Source: Betaproteobacteria bacterium HGW-Betaproteobacteria-12
GTDB taxonomy: Bacteria > Pseudomonadota > Gammaproteobacteria > Burkholderiales > Rhodocyclaceae
Assembly (NCBI GenBank): GCA_002842345.1
Contig: PHCU01000006.1
Span: forward strand, 1 to 53,939
Reading direction: 5' to 3'
DNA length: 53,939 nt
The first letter of the stretch is position 1, and each line of letters starts with the position of its first letter. Positions 1 to 9,429 of the stretch are shown here, piece after piece. Below the pieces are notes generated by a model that saw nothing but the letters and a program-made list of their open reading frames with translations, was not told the origin of the DNA and did no database searches. Position numbers and translations under genes: made by a program.

Positions 1-1074
1 CAAGGCCAGCAACAGCCCGGCGCTGGCGGCGAGCAGGGTGCCGACCACCGAGATGGCCAGGGTCTCGCCGATGCCCTTGACGACTTTGCCCAGCCATTCC
101 GGCGAGAGATCGGGCGGGAAAAAGCTGGCAACGAATTGGCCGATCGAGGTCGCCGACTCCAGCGAGAACAGCGCGCCGAAGCCGAGGTCGAGCCAGCGGA
201 AACTGGCGCCGATGGCCAGCAGCAGGGCGACCAGGCAAGCCAGGCTGCGCCGGCCGAAGGGTGACGGCCGGTCGGCCGGGGGCCGTTCGAGCGAGCGGCG
301 CAGCCAGCCGGAAAGCCCGTCGGCGGCAAAAACCAGGAGCATGAAGGTGAGCAGGATGGTCGCGGCTTCGCCGCCATTGAGCATCTTCATCGCCTGGTCC
401 ATCAACTGGCCGAGGCCGCCGGCACCGACGAAGCCCATCACCACCGAGGCGCGGATGGCGCACTCCCAGCGGTAGACGGTGTATGACGAGAGTTCCCGGG
501 CGGCTAGGGGCAGCAGTCCGTAAACAATGGCCAGGGGCCGGCTGGCCCCGCTCTGGCGCAGGGCGCGCGCCGGTGTCGTCGCCACCGATTCGAGGATTTC
601 GCCATAGACCTTGGCCAGCATGCCGCCGTAGGTCAGGCCGAGCGCCAGCACGCCGGCGGCCGGGCCGAGGCCGAAGACGCGGACGAAAAGCAGGGCCCAG
701 ACCAGTTCCGGGATGCCGCGCAGGATCGTCAACAGGCCGCGGCTCAGGGGATTGAGCGTCGCCTTTTCGCGCCCCGCGGCGCTGGCCAGATAGGCCAGGG
801 GCACGGCGACGAGGATCGCCAGCGCCATGCCGGCGGTAGCGATGGCCAGGGTTTCCAGCGTTGCCTTGGCGAGATAGCCGAGAAACTCGGCGCCGCTTTC
901 CGGCGGCAGGAAGGCGCCGAGGAAGTTGCCGATGACCTTGAGGTTGCCCGGGTCGAACAGGGCGCCGGGTTTGACTTCGGCCGTCTGGAACAGCGGCCAG
1001 AGAACGAGCAGCGCCAGGATGGCGCCGGTCAGCCGGCCGCGGGCGGCCGGGTCGCGCTCGGCGGCCTTCAGCAT
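1..1074 (-). CDS. phnE: PhnE-type ABC permease, tandem-fused, 3' end cut by window edge
   Basis: Inner-membrane permease of a phosphonate-type ABC importer. The frame opens at ATG 1074 (start MLKAAERDP) and stays open to base 1, so the C-terminus lies outside the window. The first ~270 residues are a complete permease unit: hydrophobic helices and an EAA-like cytoplasmic loop ([20 protein letters not shown]). After a short basic linker a second copy begins ([20 protein letters not shown], then [20 protein letters not shown]), so this is a fused double permease rather than a single PhnE. The start overlaps the end of the ATPase gene by 7 bases, showing translational coupling in the order D-C-E. 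Substrate is not determined: phosphonate, phosphite or another oxyanion is possible. Confidence 0.85.
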   Translation of the reverse strand, partial: MLKAAERDPAARGRLTGAILALLVLWPLFQTAEVKPGALFDPGNLKVIGNFLGAFLPPESGAEFLGYLAKATLETLAIATAGMALAILVAVPLAYLASAAGREKATLNPLSRGLLTILRGIPELVWALLFVRVFGLGPAAGVLALGLTYGGMLAKVYGEILESVATTPARALRQSGASRPLAIVYGLLPLAARELSSYTVYRWECAIRASVVMGFVGAGGLGQLMDQAMKMLNGGEAATILLTFMLLVFAADGLSGWLRRSLERPPADRPSPFGRRSLACLVALLLAIGASFRWLDLGFGALFSLESATSIGQFVASFFPPDLSPEWLGKVVKGIGETLAISVVGTLLAASAGLLLAL

Positions 1075-1892
1075 GCGATGCGGTTGGCCGGGGCCGGCGG
1101 GGCGAGCGGCGGCAGGGTATGCGCTTCGTGCGCCTGCACCGGCAATTCGCCGCCCTCGCTGGCGTACAGCTCCTGCAACAGGGGCACCGTGACTTCGCTG
1201 GCCGGCATGTCGAAGGCGATGCGCCCGGCCTTGATGCCGACAATGCGCGGGAAGCAGCCGAGCGCCAGGTCGACGGCGTGCAGGCTGGCGACCAGTGTGG
1301 CGCCGCGCCGTTCGGCATCGTCGACCAGCAGCTGGACGGTGGCCATGGCTAGGGCCGGGTCGAGGGCGGAGACCGGCTCGTCGGCGAGCATCAAGTCGGC
1401 CTGGTGGTAGAGCACGCGGGCGATGCCGACGCGCTGCAGCTGTCCGCCGGAGAGCTGGTCGCAACGGGCGAACAGCTTGTCGGCGAGGTCGAGACGCGCG
1501 AGCGCGGCGCGGGCGCCGGGCGCGTCGAGCGGATAGAGCAGCGAGACGAGTGCCTTCCAGGCCGGCCATTGCCCCAGTTTGCCGGCGAGTACGGCGGTGA
1601 CCACGCGTTGCTGCGGCGGAATCGGCGGTGCCTGATGCACCGTGCCGATGCGGGTGCGCAAGGCCTGCAGCGCGGCAGCAGAAAGTCCGCCCAGCGGGGT
1701 GTCGAGCACCGTCGCCCGCCCGGCGCTCGGTGCCAGCGCCGTGCCGAGCAGCGAGATCAGCGAGGTCTTGCCGGCCCCGGACGGGCCGATCAGGGCGATG
1801 CGCTCGCCGCGCTTCGCCTGCAGCGTGATCTCGGCAAGCGCAGCAAAGCCATTGGCGTGGGTCAGGCCCACGCCATCGAGGGCAAAACTCAC
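1068..1892 (-). CDS. phnC: PhnC-type ABC transporter ATP-binding protein
   Basis: ATPase subunit energising the PhnD/PhnE importer at the cytoplasmic face. The 274-residue protein has Walker [11 protein letters not shown] near residue 37, the ABC signature [15 protein letters not shown] in mid-protein, and Walker B LMLADEP followed by the D-loop SALDP. A switch His appears in [10 protein letters not shown]. Its ATG overlaps the stop of the upstream binding-protein gene by 4 bases (ATGA), and its own end overlaps the permease start, so the three genes form one minus-strand operon. The family also includes ATPases for other oxyanions, so the symbol reflects family, not proven substrate. Confidence 0.85.
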   Translation of the reverse strand: MSFALDGVGLTHANGFAALAEITLQAKRGERIALIGPSGAGKTSLISLLGTALAPSAGRATVLDTPLGGLSAAALQALRTRIGTVHQAPPIPPQQRVVTAVLAGKLGQWPAWKALVSLLYPLDAPGARAALARLDLADKLFARCDQLSGGQLQRVGIARVLYHQADLMLADEPVSALDPALAMATVQLLVDDAERRGATLVASLHAVDLALGCFPRIVGIKAGRIAFDMPASEVTVPLLQELYASEGGELPVQAHEAHTLPPLAPPAPANRIAC

Positions 1893-2764
1893 TTCAACAG
1901 GCCGGCCGAGTGGGCTGCCTTTTCGATGCCGTCGTAGTTTTCCTTCCGGGTCGGAATGAACTTGGCGGCGCGTTGCAGGGCTAGAATTTCCTTGTGCTCC
2001 GGGTTGGCCGGGTCGAGCTTGAGGAAGGCGTCGGTCAGTTTCTTGACCAGGGCCGGGTCGAGGTCGCCGCGTACCGTCCAGTTGTAGTCGAAATAGGGCG
2101 GCGTCGTGGCGAAGACGCGGACCTTCTCGGGATCGACCTTCTTTTGCTCGACCAGCTTGTCCCAGACCGAGGCGTTGAGCACGCCGGCTTCGGCCTTGCC
2201 GGCGGCGACGAAGGCCACCGTCGCATCATGGGCGCCGGAAAAGGCGACATTCCTGAAGTCTTTTTCCGGATTCAGGCCGGCCTGCTGCAGGAAGAAGCGC
2301 GGCATCAGGCTGCCCGAGGTCGACGACGGCGAGCCGAAGGCGAAGGTCTTGCCCTTGAGGTCGGTCAGCGACTTGATTGCCGGGTCGGCGGTGATGAACT
2401 TGGAGGTGAATTTGGCATCCTCCTCGCGTTGGGCGATCGGGATGGCCGTGCCGTTGGTGCGGATCCTGGCCTGGACGAAAGTGAAGCCGCCGAGCCAGGC
2501 GAGGTCGATCTTGCGGGTGGCCAGCGATTCGACGACGGCGGCGTAGTCGGTGACCGGGGTGAAGACGACCTTCATGCCGGTCTGCGCTTCGAGGTATTTG
2601 CCGAGCGGCGCGAACTTGCGTTGCAGTTCGGTCGGCGCTTCGTCGGGGATGGCCGAAACGCGCAGTACGGCATCGTCGGCCAGGGCCGGCAGGGAAACGG
2701 CGGTAGCGAGGGCGCAGGCGAGCGCCCCCTGCAGCGCCAGACGGCGCATGGGGGAATGCATCAT
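1889..2764 (-). CDS. phnD: PhnD-family periplasmic substrate-binding protein
   Basis: Periplasmic receptor of the importer, 291 residues. I place the start at ATG 2764 because GGAG lies 8 bases upstream; the frame stays open further upstream without ribosome-site support. A signal peptide is visible ([20 protein letters not shown], then PALA before mature [15 protein letters not shown]). The body shows PhnD-family features: [23 protein letters not shown], the [10 protein letters not shown] segment, and a C-terminal helix rich in lysine. The opening [15 protein letters not shown] recalls the PhnD subfamily proposed to bind selenate, so phosphonate is not the only candidate. No selenium genes are visible in the window to settle it. 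Confidence 0.85.
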   Translation of the reverse strand: MMHSPMRRLALQGALACALATAVSLPALADDAVLRVSAIPDEAPTELQRKFAPLGKYLEAQTGMKVVFTPVTDYAAVVESLATRKIDLAWLGGFTFVQARIRTNGTAIPIAQREEDAKFTSKFITADPAIKSLTDLKGKTFAFGSPSSTSGSLMPRFFLQQAGLNPEKDFRNVAFSGAHDATVAFVAAGKAEAGVLNASVWDKLVEQKKVDPEKVRVFATTPPYFDYNWTVRGDLDPALVKKLTDAFLKLDPANPEHKEILALQRAAKFIPTRKENYDGIEKAAHSAGLLK

Positions 2765-2877
2765 TCTTGTGACTCCGATTTTTACAGCAACCGCCGCCGT
2801 GCGGATGTCACGGCAGCTTACAAGGCACCGAAGTGCCACCCGTCCAGTGCGGTACGCAGACCGCGGGCGAGATTATA
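2765..2877 (-). promoter_or_regulatory. Candidate promoter and structured leader of the phnDCE operon
   Basis: A perfect TATAAT lies at 2877-2872 on the minus strand, giving an untranslated leader of about 100 bases. No convincing -35 box is seen at 16-18 bases. The leader can fold into GGCAC-TTCG-GTGCC (2837-2824), a UUCG-capped stem, and GCCGTG-N7-CACGGC (2814-2796), before the GGAG ribosome site. A separate 9-bp GC stem lies just upstream at 2886-2906, after the end of the GGDEF-EAL gene. It lacks a T-tract, so it is a weak terminator candidate. I do not recognise the leader as a known riboswitch. Confidence 0.4.
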
Positions 2878-2937
2878 GCCGCCCGGCTGCGGCAAGCTGC
2901 CGCAGCGCCTCGGCAACGGGCGAGCGGAGCGGCGCCG

Positions 2938-5900
2938 TCAGCTGCCGGCGGCGGTATCCAACCAGGCTTCGATGGCGCTCAGCGGCTGCGCCCGGGAAAA
3001 CAGGTAGCCCTGGGCGCTGTGGCAACCCAGCGATTGCAGCAGCTCAGCCTGGCCGCGCGTTTCGATGCCTTCGGCCACTACCTGCAGTTTCAGGGCCTGG
3101 CCCAGGGCCAGAATGGTCTTGACGATCTGCGCGTCCTCCTCGTTGCGCTCGGCATCCATGACGAAGGAGCGGTCGATTTTCAGGATGTCGATCGGCAGGC
3201 GGCGCAGGTAGGCCAGGCTGGAGTAGCCGGTGCCGAAGTCGTCCACGGCGACGCTGACGCCGAGTTGGCGCAAACGGGCGAAGATGCCGCTGACCTTCTC
3301 CGGATTGGCCATCACCGAACTCTCGGTCAATTCGATTTCCAGGTCGCTCGGGGCAACGTCGTGCTCGGCGATCAGCTGGCTGATGCGCTCGACCAGATCG
3401 CCGCTCTCCAGTTCGCGCGCCGACACATTGACCGCCACCTTGAGCGGGCGGCCGGCCGTTCGCCAGGCACCGGCCTGACGGCAGGCGGTGGCGAGTACCC
3501 AGGCGCCGAGCTCGACGATCAGGCCGCTTTCCTCGGCGAGCGGGATGAAGTCGTCCGGCGGCAGCAGGCCGCGCACCGGATGCCGCCAGCGAACCAGGGC
3601 CTCGACGCCGGTCGGCCGGCCGCTCGCCATGTCCACCTGCGGCTGGTAGTGCAGTTCCAGTTCGTCGTGGGCGATGGCATGGCGCAGCTCCATTTCCAGC
3701 GTCAGGCGCTGGCTGGTCCGTTCCAGCATCTGCGGCTGGAAAAACCGGTAGGTGTTGCGGCCGGCCGATTTGGCGGCATACATCGCCATATCGGCACATT
3801 TCATCAGCTCGAGCGGATCGCTGCCGTCTTCGGGGAAAAAGGCCATGCCCATCGAGGCGCCGATTTCGACGCGGTGGCCGAGCAATTGCATCGGCCGTGC
3901 CACTTCGGCGATCAGTTCCTGCGCCAGACAGGCGCAATCGCCGACTTCCCGCAGGTCTTCCATGAGCACGACGAATTCGTCGCCGCCCAGGCGGGCCACC
4001 GTATCCATCGCCCGCAGCCGGTGCTTGATGCGCCGCGCCACTTCCTGCAGCAGCAGGTCGCCAACATCGTGGCCGAGCGCGTCGTTAACCCCCTTGAAGC
4101 GGTCGAGATCGATAAAGGTCACCGCCAGCCGGGTGTACTCGCGCTGCGAACGCTTGATCGCATGCTGCAGGCGTTCGAGCATCAGCGTCCGGTTGGGCAG
4201 GCCGGTCAGCGCATCGTGAAAGGCCAGGTGGTGGATGCGCTCGTCCTTGCGGCGCAGTTCGGTGATGTCGTGGAAGACCGAGACGTAACGCACCGGCAGG
4301 CCGTTATGGTCGTCGATGCGGTTGATGGTCAGCCATTCGAGATAGGCCTCGCCGCTCTTCCGGCGGTTCCAGATCTCGCCCTGCCAGCGCCCGGTCCGGG
4401 CCAGGGCGTCCCACATCGCCTGATAGAACTCCGGCGCGTGGCGATCGGAGCGCAGCAGGCGCGGCGTCTGGCCCAGCGCATCGCCTTCGCCATAGCCGGT
4501 AATCTCGCTGAACGCCGGGTTTACCGAGACGATGGTGCAGGCCGCGTCGGTAACCAGGACGCCTTCGGCCGAACTGTGGAAGACGCTGGCGGCGAGGCGC
4601 AATTCCTCCTCGGCGACCTTCTGCGCCGTCAGGTCGCGGCCGACGGCGAGGACGCTGACCGGCCGGCCGTCCGGCCCCAGTTCGGCGACGATGCGAATGG
4701 CGTGATAGCGCGGTTGGCCGTCGGGGCCGGGGACGATCTGCTCGAGATCGATGCTGTCGCCGCTGGCGCCGACCTGCAGCACGGCCGCGGCCAGCGCATC
4801 GTAACGGCCGTCGGGCGCGGCTTCGCGCGCCGTCTTGCCGATCAATTCGCCGGCACTGCGCCCGAGCGTGCGCTCCAGCGTGCGATTGAGGTAGAGGGCG
4901 CGGCCCGCCAGATCGTAGCGGATGACGTTGTCCGGCACGTTGTCGGCCAGGCTGCGGAATTCGCGCTCGCGCTCGGCCAGGGCCTCCGCTGCCCGGCGTT
5001 GTTCGGTGATGTCGTCGAGCATCAGCAGCAGATGCGCTTCGCCGTGGCTGGTGAACTGCGACAGCTGGACATGCACCCACAGTTCGCGGCCGAAGGTCGA
5101 GGTGAAGCGGCTTTCGAGTTCCTCGCGCAGGCCGCTGGCGAGCACCCGCTCGGCCGCGGCGCACAGGCCGGAGGTCTGCCACGAGGCGATCTGGCGGAAG
5201 TTCTGGGCCAGCAGTTGTTGCCGCGAGCCGCCGACCAGTTCGGCGACTGCCGGATTGGCCAGCAGGCACTGGCCATCCTGCCGGTAGGCGAGGATCCCGG
5301 TCGGCGAGTTCATCAGGATGCTCTCGTTGAGGACCAGGCTTTCGCGCAGTTGCGCTTCCTTGGCATGCAATTCGCGGGTGCGTTCCTCGACCCGCTGCTC
5401 GAGGTTCTGGTTAAGGGCCTGGATTTCCGCCTCGGCCTGTTTGCGCCGGGTAATGTCCGAGGCGATGCCGCAGACGGCATAGATCTGCCCGGCCGCGTCG
5501 TGCAGCGGGAACTTGAGCGCCAGCCAGGTGTGCGGGCCGTCGTCCTGCGGGATGATTTCCTCGAACTGCCGCGGCGCGCCGCTGGCCAGCACCTGCTGGT
5601 CGGCGGCCCGGAGCGCCTCGGCCACCGCCGGCGGCAGCACGTCGTAGTCGGTGCGCCCGGCCATCTCCTGTTCGCTGACGCCGAACAGCTCGCCGTAGCG
5701 CCGGTTGATCAACAGGTAGCGCCCGTGCAGGTCCTTGACGAAAACCACCGCGCGCGAGTTGTCGATGATCGCCCGGAGCAGTTGCTGGTTCTGCCGCAAT
5801 TCCTCCTCGGCGCGCTTCAATTCGCCGATCTGGGTGGCGACGCCGAGGATCTTGTCGCAGCCGCCGTCGGCGTCGAGCAGCGGAGTCTTGGTGGTGCTGT

Positions 5901-6555
5901 ACCAGGGTTGGCTGTCGTCGGCGAAAGTGACGCGTTCCTCGACGACCAGCTTGCCCTGCCGGCTGTCCATGACCTGCCGGTCGGCGGCGAGAAAGGCGGC
6001 GACTTCCTCGGCGTTGGGGTTGAAATCGGCGTCGGTCCGGCCTTGCAGATTGTCGACCGTGGTGCCATAGGCGTGGGCCAGCGCCTCGTTGGCGAGCAGG
6101 AAGCGGCCGCTGCGATCCTTGACGAAAATCAGGTTGGGGCTGCTGTCGATGACGTGGCGCAGGAACAGGCGTTCGCGGCGCCAGGCTTCGGCGGTCTGCT
6201 GGTGCCGGCTGATGTCGCGGACAAAGACCAGGTGGCCGTCCTCGTCGCCGAGGCGGAACGGCACGGCGGAAACCTCGACGGCGACCGGCGTGTCGTCCAG
6301 TCGCAGGTAGGTCTGTTCATGTGCCGGGGTGGGTTCGCTGGCGGCGCCGTGGCGTCCGATCCGGGCGGCGGCGGCCCGGTCGGCTGGATGGATACGGTCG
6401 ATGACCGGTCGGCCGAGCAGTTCGTCCGGCACACCGGCGCCGAACAGGCGCAAGGCCGCCGGATTGGCGTAGCGGAAATCGCCGCCAGTACAAACATAAA
6501 TGCCGTCCGGGAAGCTTTCGGCAAGGTGATAAAACGGGTTGTCGATGTGGTTCAC
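2938..6555 (-). CDS. Six-PAS GGDEF-EAL cyclic di-GMP turnover protein
   Basis: Soluble signalling protein of about 1205 residues with no membrane segments. Six PAS-like repeats can be traced, at roughly residues 10-120, 135-250, 260-375, 400-510, 525-645 and 650-770, joined by short helices and one longer coiled coil (LNQNLEQRVEERTRELHAKE). The GGDEF domain (about 770-930) has intact GGDEF and an inhibitory I-site RAMD five residues before it. The EAL domain (about 945-1195) keeps EALVRW, NVSARE, ELTESS, DDFGTGYSS, LKIDRSF, EGIET and QGYLF, so both synthesis and hydrolysis look possible. The start is uncertain: I use GTG 6555, just before the first PAS; ATG 6711 is in frame but has no ribosome site. 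Confidence 0.85.
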   Translation of the reverse strand: MNHIDNPFYHLAESFPDGIYVCTGGDFRYANPAALRLFGAGVPDELLGRPVIDRIHPADRAAAARIGRHGAASEPTPAHEQTYLRLDDTPVAVEVSAVPFRLGDEDGHLVFVRDISRHQQTAEAWRRERLFLRHVIDSSPNLIFVKDRSGRFLLANEALAHAYGTTVDNLQGRTDADFNPNAEEVAAFLAADRQVMDSRQGKLVVEERVTFADDSQPWYSTTKTPLLDADGGCDKILGVATQIGELKRAEEELRQNQQLLRAIIDNSRAVVFVKDLHGRYLLINRRYGELFGVSEQEMAGRTDYDVLPPAVAEALRAADQQVLASGAPRQFEEIIPQDDGPHTWLALKFPLHDAAGQIYAVCGIASDITRRKQAEAEIQALNQNLEQRVEERTRELHAKEAQLRESLVLNESILMNSPTGILAYRQDGQCLLANPAVAELVGGSRQQLLAQNFRQIASWQTSGLCAAAERVLASGLREELESRFTSTFGRELWVHVQLSQFTSHGEAHLLLMLDDITEQRRAAEALAEREREFRSLADNVPDNVIRYDLAGRALYLNRTLERTLGRSAGELIGKTAREAAPDGRYDALAAAVLQVGASGDSIDLEQIVPGPDGQPRYHAIRIVAELGPDGRPVSVLAVGRDLTAQKVAEEELRLAASVFHSSAEGVLVTDAACTIVSVNPAFSEITGYGEGDALGQTPRLLRSDRHAPEFYQAMWDALARTGRWQGEIWNRRKSGEAYLEWLTINRIDDHNGLPVRYVSVFHDITELRRKDERIHHLAFHDALTGLPNRTLMLERLQHAIKRSQREYTRLAVTFIDLDRFKGVNDALGHDVGDLLLQEVARRIKHRLRAMDTVARLGGDEFVVLMEDLREVGDCACLAQELIAEVARPMQLLGHRVEIGASMGMAFFPEDGSDPLELMKCADMAMYAAKSAGRNTYRFFQPQMLERTSQRLTLEMELRHAIAHDELELHYQPQVDMASGRPTGVEALVRWRHPVRGLLPPDDFIPLAEESGLIVELGAWVLATACRQAGAWRTAGRPLKVAVNVSARELESGDLVERISQLIAEHDVAPSDLEIELTESSVMANPEKVSGIFARLRQLGVSVAVDDFGTGYSSLAYLRRLPIDILKIDRSFVMDAERNEEDAQIVKTILALGQALKLQVVAEGIETRGQAELLQSLGCHSAQGYLFSRAQPLSAIEAWLDTAAGS

Positions 6556-6762
6556 TGGGGTCTTCGGCGCGGCGGATTCAGATGGCAATGAGGGCAGGAC
6601 GCGTTTGGCGCCACCGGGAATAGGGCATCGGGCCAAACCTGAAAATTCTATGACCTTTCGCCTAGGTCGATGCTGATCCTGGTCAACCTTGGAGCAGTTG
6701 CCGGATGGCATACGGGGGGCGCATGGCCAGCCCTTGCCGGCCGGTGTTATCCTGCCAGCCCC

Positions 6763-7458
6763 ATGTTTGCCACCCTTGCCGACGCCCTGTCCCTGCTTGG
6801 CCACTTCGACCAGCGCCTGCTGGAGATCGTCGGCCTGTCGCTGCGCGTCAGCCTGACGGCGCTGCTGATCGGCGCCCTGCTCGGCCTGCCGTTCGGCGCC
6901 TGGCTGGCGGTGTCGCGGTTTCCCGGCCGTACCGCGCTGGTCGTCGGCCTCAATGCACTGATGGGCCTGCCCTCGGTGGTGGTCGGCGTGCTCGTCTATC
7001 TGGCGCTGTCGCGCAGCGGGCCGTTCGGCAGCCTGGGGCTGCTCTTTTCGCCGGCGGCGATGGTCGTCGCCCAGACGCTGCTGGTGCTGCCGTTGATCGC
7101 CGCGGTCAGCCGGCAGATCGTCGAGGACGCCTGGAAGGACTACGCACCGGAGTTTTCATTGCTCGGCATCGGCCGGCCGCAGGCGGTGGCGCTGCTGCTC
7201 GCCGACTGCCGCTTCTCGCTGTCGGTGGCGACGCTGGCCGGCCTCGGCCGGGCGATGTCGGAAGTCGGCGCGGTGATGATCGTCGGCGGCAATATCGACG
7301 GCTACACCCGGGTGATGACCACGGCCATCGCGCTGGAGACCAGCAAGGGCGACCTGGCGCTGTCGGTGGCGCTGGGCCTGGTGCTGATGAGCCTGATCCT
7401 CGGCATCAATGTCGTCGCCCATGGCGTCCGCGGCTGGGCCGCCCGGCGGGTCGGCTGA
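6763..7458 (+). CDS. tupB: TupB-type tungstate/molybdate ABC permease
   Basis: Inner-membrane permease, 231 residues from ATG 6763 (MFATLADALSLLGHFDQ). It has five or six hydrophobic helices and the characteristic loop GLGRAMSEVGAVMIVGGNI, with the EAA-like segment DYAPEFSLLGIGRPQAV before it, as in TupB/WtpB proteins. The frame extends upstream to 6670, but that stretch looks non-coding. It overlaps tupC by one base (TGATG), so the two are translationally coupled, and moeA follows. No binding-protein gene (tupA) lies in the window, so the receptor must be encoded elsewhere or be shared. Tungstate versus molybdate cannot be told from sequence. Confidence 0.82.
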   Translation: MFATLADALSLLGHFDQRLLEIVGLSLRVSLTALLIGALLGLPFGAWLAVSRFPGRTALVVGLNALMGLPSVVVGVLVYLALSRSGPFGSLGLLFSPAAMVVAQTLLVLPLIAAVSRQIVEDAWKDYAPEFSLLGIGRPQAVALLLADCRFSLSVATLAGLGRAMSEVGAVMIVGGNIDGYTRVMTTAIALETSKGDLALSVALGLVLMSLILGINVVAHGVRGWAARRVG

Positions 7459-8177
7459 TGTTTCCGCTGCAGATCGCCGGCCTGCGCTTCCAGCCCAACG
7501 GCCGGGCCATCCTCGACGGCCTTGACCTGGAAATTTCCGGCGAGGGCATCAGCGTCGTGCTCGGCCCCAACGGTACCGGCAAGACGCTGCTGCTGCGCCT
7601 GCTCGCTGGCCTGCTGCCGGCCGATGGCGGGAGCATCCGCTGGGGCGGCGCGGCGCAGCCCGCGGACCGCCTGGCGATGGTCTTCCAGCAGCCAATGCTG
7701 CTGCGTCTGTCGGTGTTCACCAACGTCGAGTTCGCCTTGCGCCCGCAGGCGCTGACGGCGGCCGAGCGCCGCGCGCGCACGGCCGAAGTGCTGGAGCGGG
7801 TGGGCCTGGCCCACCGGCAAAGGGATGGCGCCCGCCTGCTCTCCGGCGGCGAGCGCCAGCGCTTGGCCCTGGCCCGCGCCTGGGCGGTGCGGCCGCGCCT
7901 GCTGCTGCTCGACGAGCCGACCGCCAGCCTCGATCCGTCGGCCACCGAGCAGGTCGAGCGGATCATCCGCGAAATCCGCACCGAGGGCGCCAAGGTGCTG
8001 ATGACCACGCACAACCTCGGGCAGGCGACGCGCCTGGCCGATGACATCATTTTCCTCGCCGACGGCCGCGTGCAGGAGCATGCCGCTGCCACACGCTTTT
8101 TCGCCCAGCCGCAATCGCCGGCGGCACGCGCCTTCCTGCAGGGGGAACTACCCTGGCGCATCGCCTTCGAACGCTAA
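7458..8177 (+). CDS. tupC: TupC-type tungstate/molybdate ABC ATPase
   Basis: ATP-binding subunit partnering the preceding permease, 239 residues from the ATG that shares a base with the permease stop. It shows Walker A GPNGTGKTLLLRLL, Q-loop VFQQPMLLRLSVFTNVEFAL, signature LSGGERQRLALARAW, Walker B LLLLDEPTASLDP and switch His in MTTHNLGQATRLADD. It lacks the C-terminal molybdate-sensing (MOP) domain of ModC, in line with the shorter TupC type. moeA starts 19 bases downstream, tying transport to molybdenum/tungsten cofactor assembly. Confidence 0.85.
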   Translation: MFPLQIAGLRFQPNGRAILDGLDLEISGEGISVVLGPNGTGKTLLLRLLAGLLPADGGSIRWGGAAQPADRLAMVFQQPMLLRLSVFTNVEFALRPQALTAAERRARTAEVLERVGLAHRQRDGARLLSGGERQRLALARAWAVRPRLLLLDEPTASLDPSATEQVERIIREIRTEGAKVLMTTHNLGQATRLADDIIFLADGRVQEHAAATRFFAQPQSPAARAFLQGELPWRIAFER

Positions 8178-8196
8178 CGAAACAAGAGAATCCACC

Positions 8197-9429
8197 ATGT
8201 CCGATCACGCCCACCGTTCCCTGACCGCCTTTGATGCCCGCGCCCGCATGCTGGCCGAAGTGGCGCCGATCGCCGGCCACGAATTCCTGCCGCTGCGCAG
8301 CGCCCTCGGCCGCATCCTGGCCGCCGACATCATCGCCCCGCACGACGTGCCGGCCCATGACAACTCGGCGATGGATGGCTATGCGGTCAATTTCGCCAGC
8401 CTCGCCGGCAGCGGCGAGACGCGCCTGGCCGTGGTCGGCACCGCCTTCGCCGGCAACGCCTTCTCTGGCCTGGTCGGCAAGGGCCAGGCGGTGCGCATCA
8501 TGACTGGCGCCGTGCTGCCGGCCGGGGCCGATACGGTGATCGTCCAGGAAGTGACGCGTGTCGAGGACGGTGTCGTCGTCGTTCCCGACGGCCAGCGCCT
8601 TGGCCAGAACACCCGGCGCGCCGGCGAGGATTTGGCGCGCGGCGCCGTCGCCCTGGCCGCCGGCCAGCGCCTCGGCCCGGCCGAACTCGGCCTGATCGCC
8701 TCGCTCGGCATCGTCGAGGTCGCCGTCAAGCGCCGCCTGCGCGTCGCCTTCTTCTCCACCGGCGACGAACTGGCCTCGCTCGGCCAGCCGCTGGCGCCGG
8801 GCCAGATCTACGACAGCAACCGCTACACCCTGCACGGCCTGCTCGCCCGCCTGGGCGCCGAGATCATCGACATGGGCGTTGTCCCCGACCGGCCGGAAGC
8901 GCTGGAGGCGACGCTGCGCGAAGCCTCCCAGGTGGCCGACGCGATCATCACCACCGGCGGCGTCTCGGTCGGCGAGGCCGATTTCATCAAGGAGGTGCTG
9001 GCCCGCCTCGGCGAAGTGAAGTTCTGGAAGCTGGCGATCAAGCCCGGCCGGCCGATGGCCTTCGGCAAGATCGGCGACGCCTGGCTGTTCGGCCTGCCCG
9101 GCAACCCGGTGGCGGTGATGGTCAGCTACACGCAGTTCGCGCTCGATGCGCTGCTCCGCCTCGCCGGCCTCGATCCGGTTCCCGAGCGGCCGCTGCTCAC
9201 CGTCGTCGCCGCCAATGCCATCAAGAAACAGCCCGGCCGGCGCGAATACCTGCGCGGCACGGTGGCGGTGATCGACGGGCGCTGGCAGGTGCAGACCGTC
9301 GGCAACCAAGGCTCCGGCGTGCTGCGCTCGATGTCGGAAGCCAACTGCTTCGTCGTCCTGCCGGAAGACTGCGCTGGCGTGGCGGCCGGCGAGAGTGTTG
9401 CCGTGCAGTTGTTCGAGGGCCTGCTCTGA
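8197..9429 (+). CDS. moeA: Molybdopterin molybdotransferase MoeA
   Basis: Inserts molybdate (or tungstate) into adenylylated molybdopterin in the last step of molybdenum cofactor synthesis. The 410-residue protein from ATG 8197 (AAGAGAA upstream) has the N-terminal motif HDVPAHDNSAMDGYAV, the MoCF-binding domain with STGDELA, YDSNRYTL, TTGGVSVGEADF and KPGRPMAFGK, followed by LPGNPVAVMVSY and a C-terminal beta domain (domain IV). Length matches E. coli MoeA. Its place right after tupBC makes a coherent oxyanion uptake and insertion unit. The next gene starts inside its last codons. Confidence 0.95.
   Translation: MSDHAHRSLTAFDARARMLAEVAPIAGHEFLPLRSALGRILAADIIAPHDVPAHDNSAMDGYAVNFASLAGSGETRLAVVGTAFAGNAFSGLVGKGQAVRIMTGAVLPAGADTVIVQEVTRVEDGVVVVPDGQRLGQNTRRAGEDLARGAVALAAGQRLGPAELGLIASLGIVEVAVKRRLRVAFFSTGDELASLGQPLAPGQIYDSNRYTLHGLLARLGAEIIDMGVVPDRPEALEATLREASQVADAIITTGGVSVGEADFIKEVLARLGEVKFWKLAIKPGRPMAFGKIGDAWLFGLPGNPVAVMVSYTQFALDALLRLAGLDPVPERPLLTVVAANAIKKQPGRREYLRGTVAVIDGRWQVQTVGNQGSGVLRSMSEANCFVVLPEDCAGVAAGESVAVQLFEGLL

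Noticed and set aside
2765-2877. A known riboswitch class in the phnD leader
   Set aside because: The stems are real, but the sequence does not match a class I can name, so it is reported only as a structured leader.
2833-6591. A 1252-codon open frame on the plus strand opposite the PAS-GGDEF-EAL gene
   Set aside because: It is the antisense shadow of a GC-rich gene whose minus-strand product shows clear domain motifs; the plus-strand product shows none and is compositionally odd.
6556-6762. Molybdenum-cofactor riboswitch upstream of tupB
   Set aside because: The stretch is GC-rich and foldable, but I find none of the conserved Moco RNA blocks.
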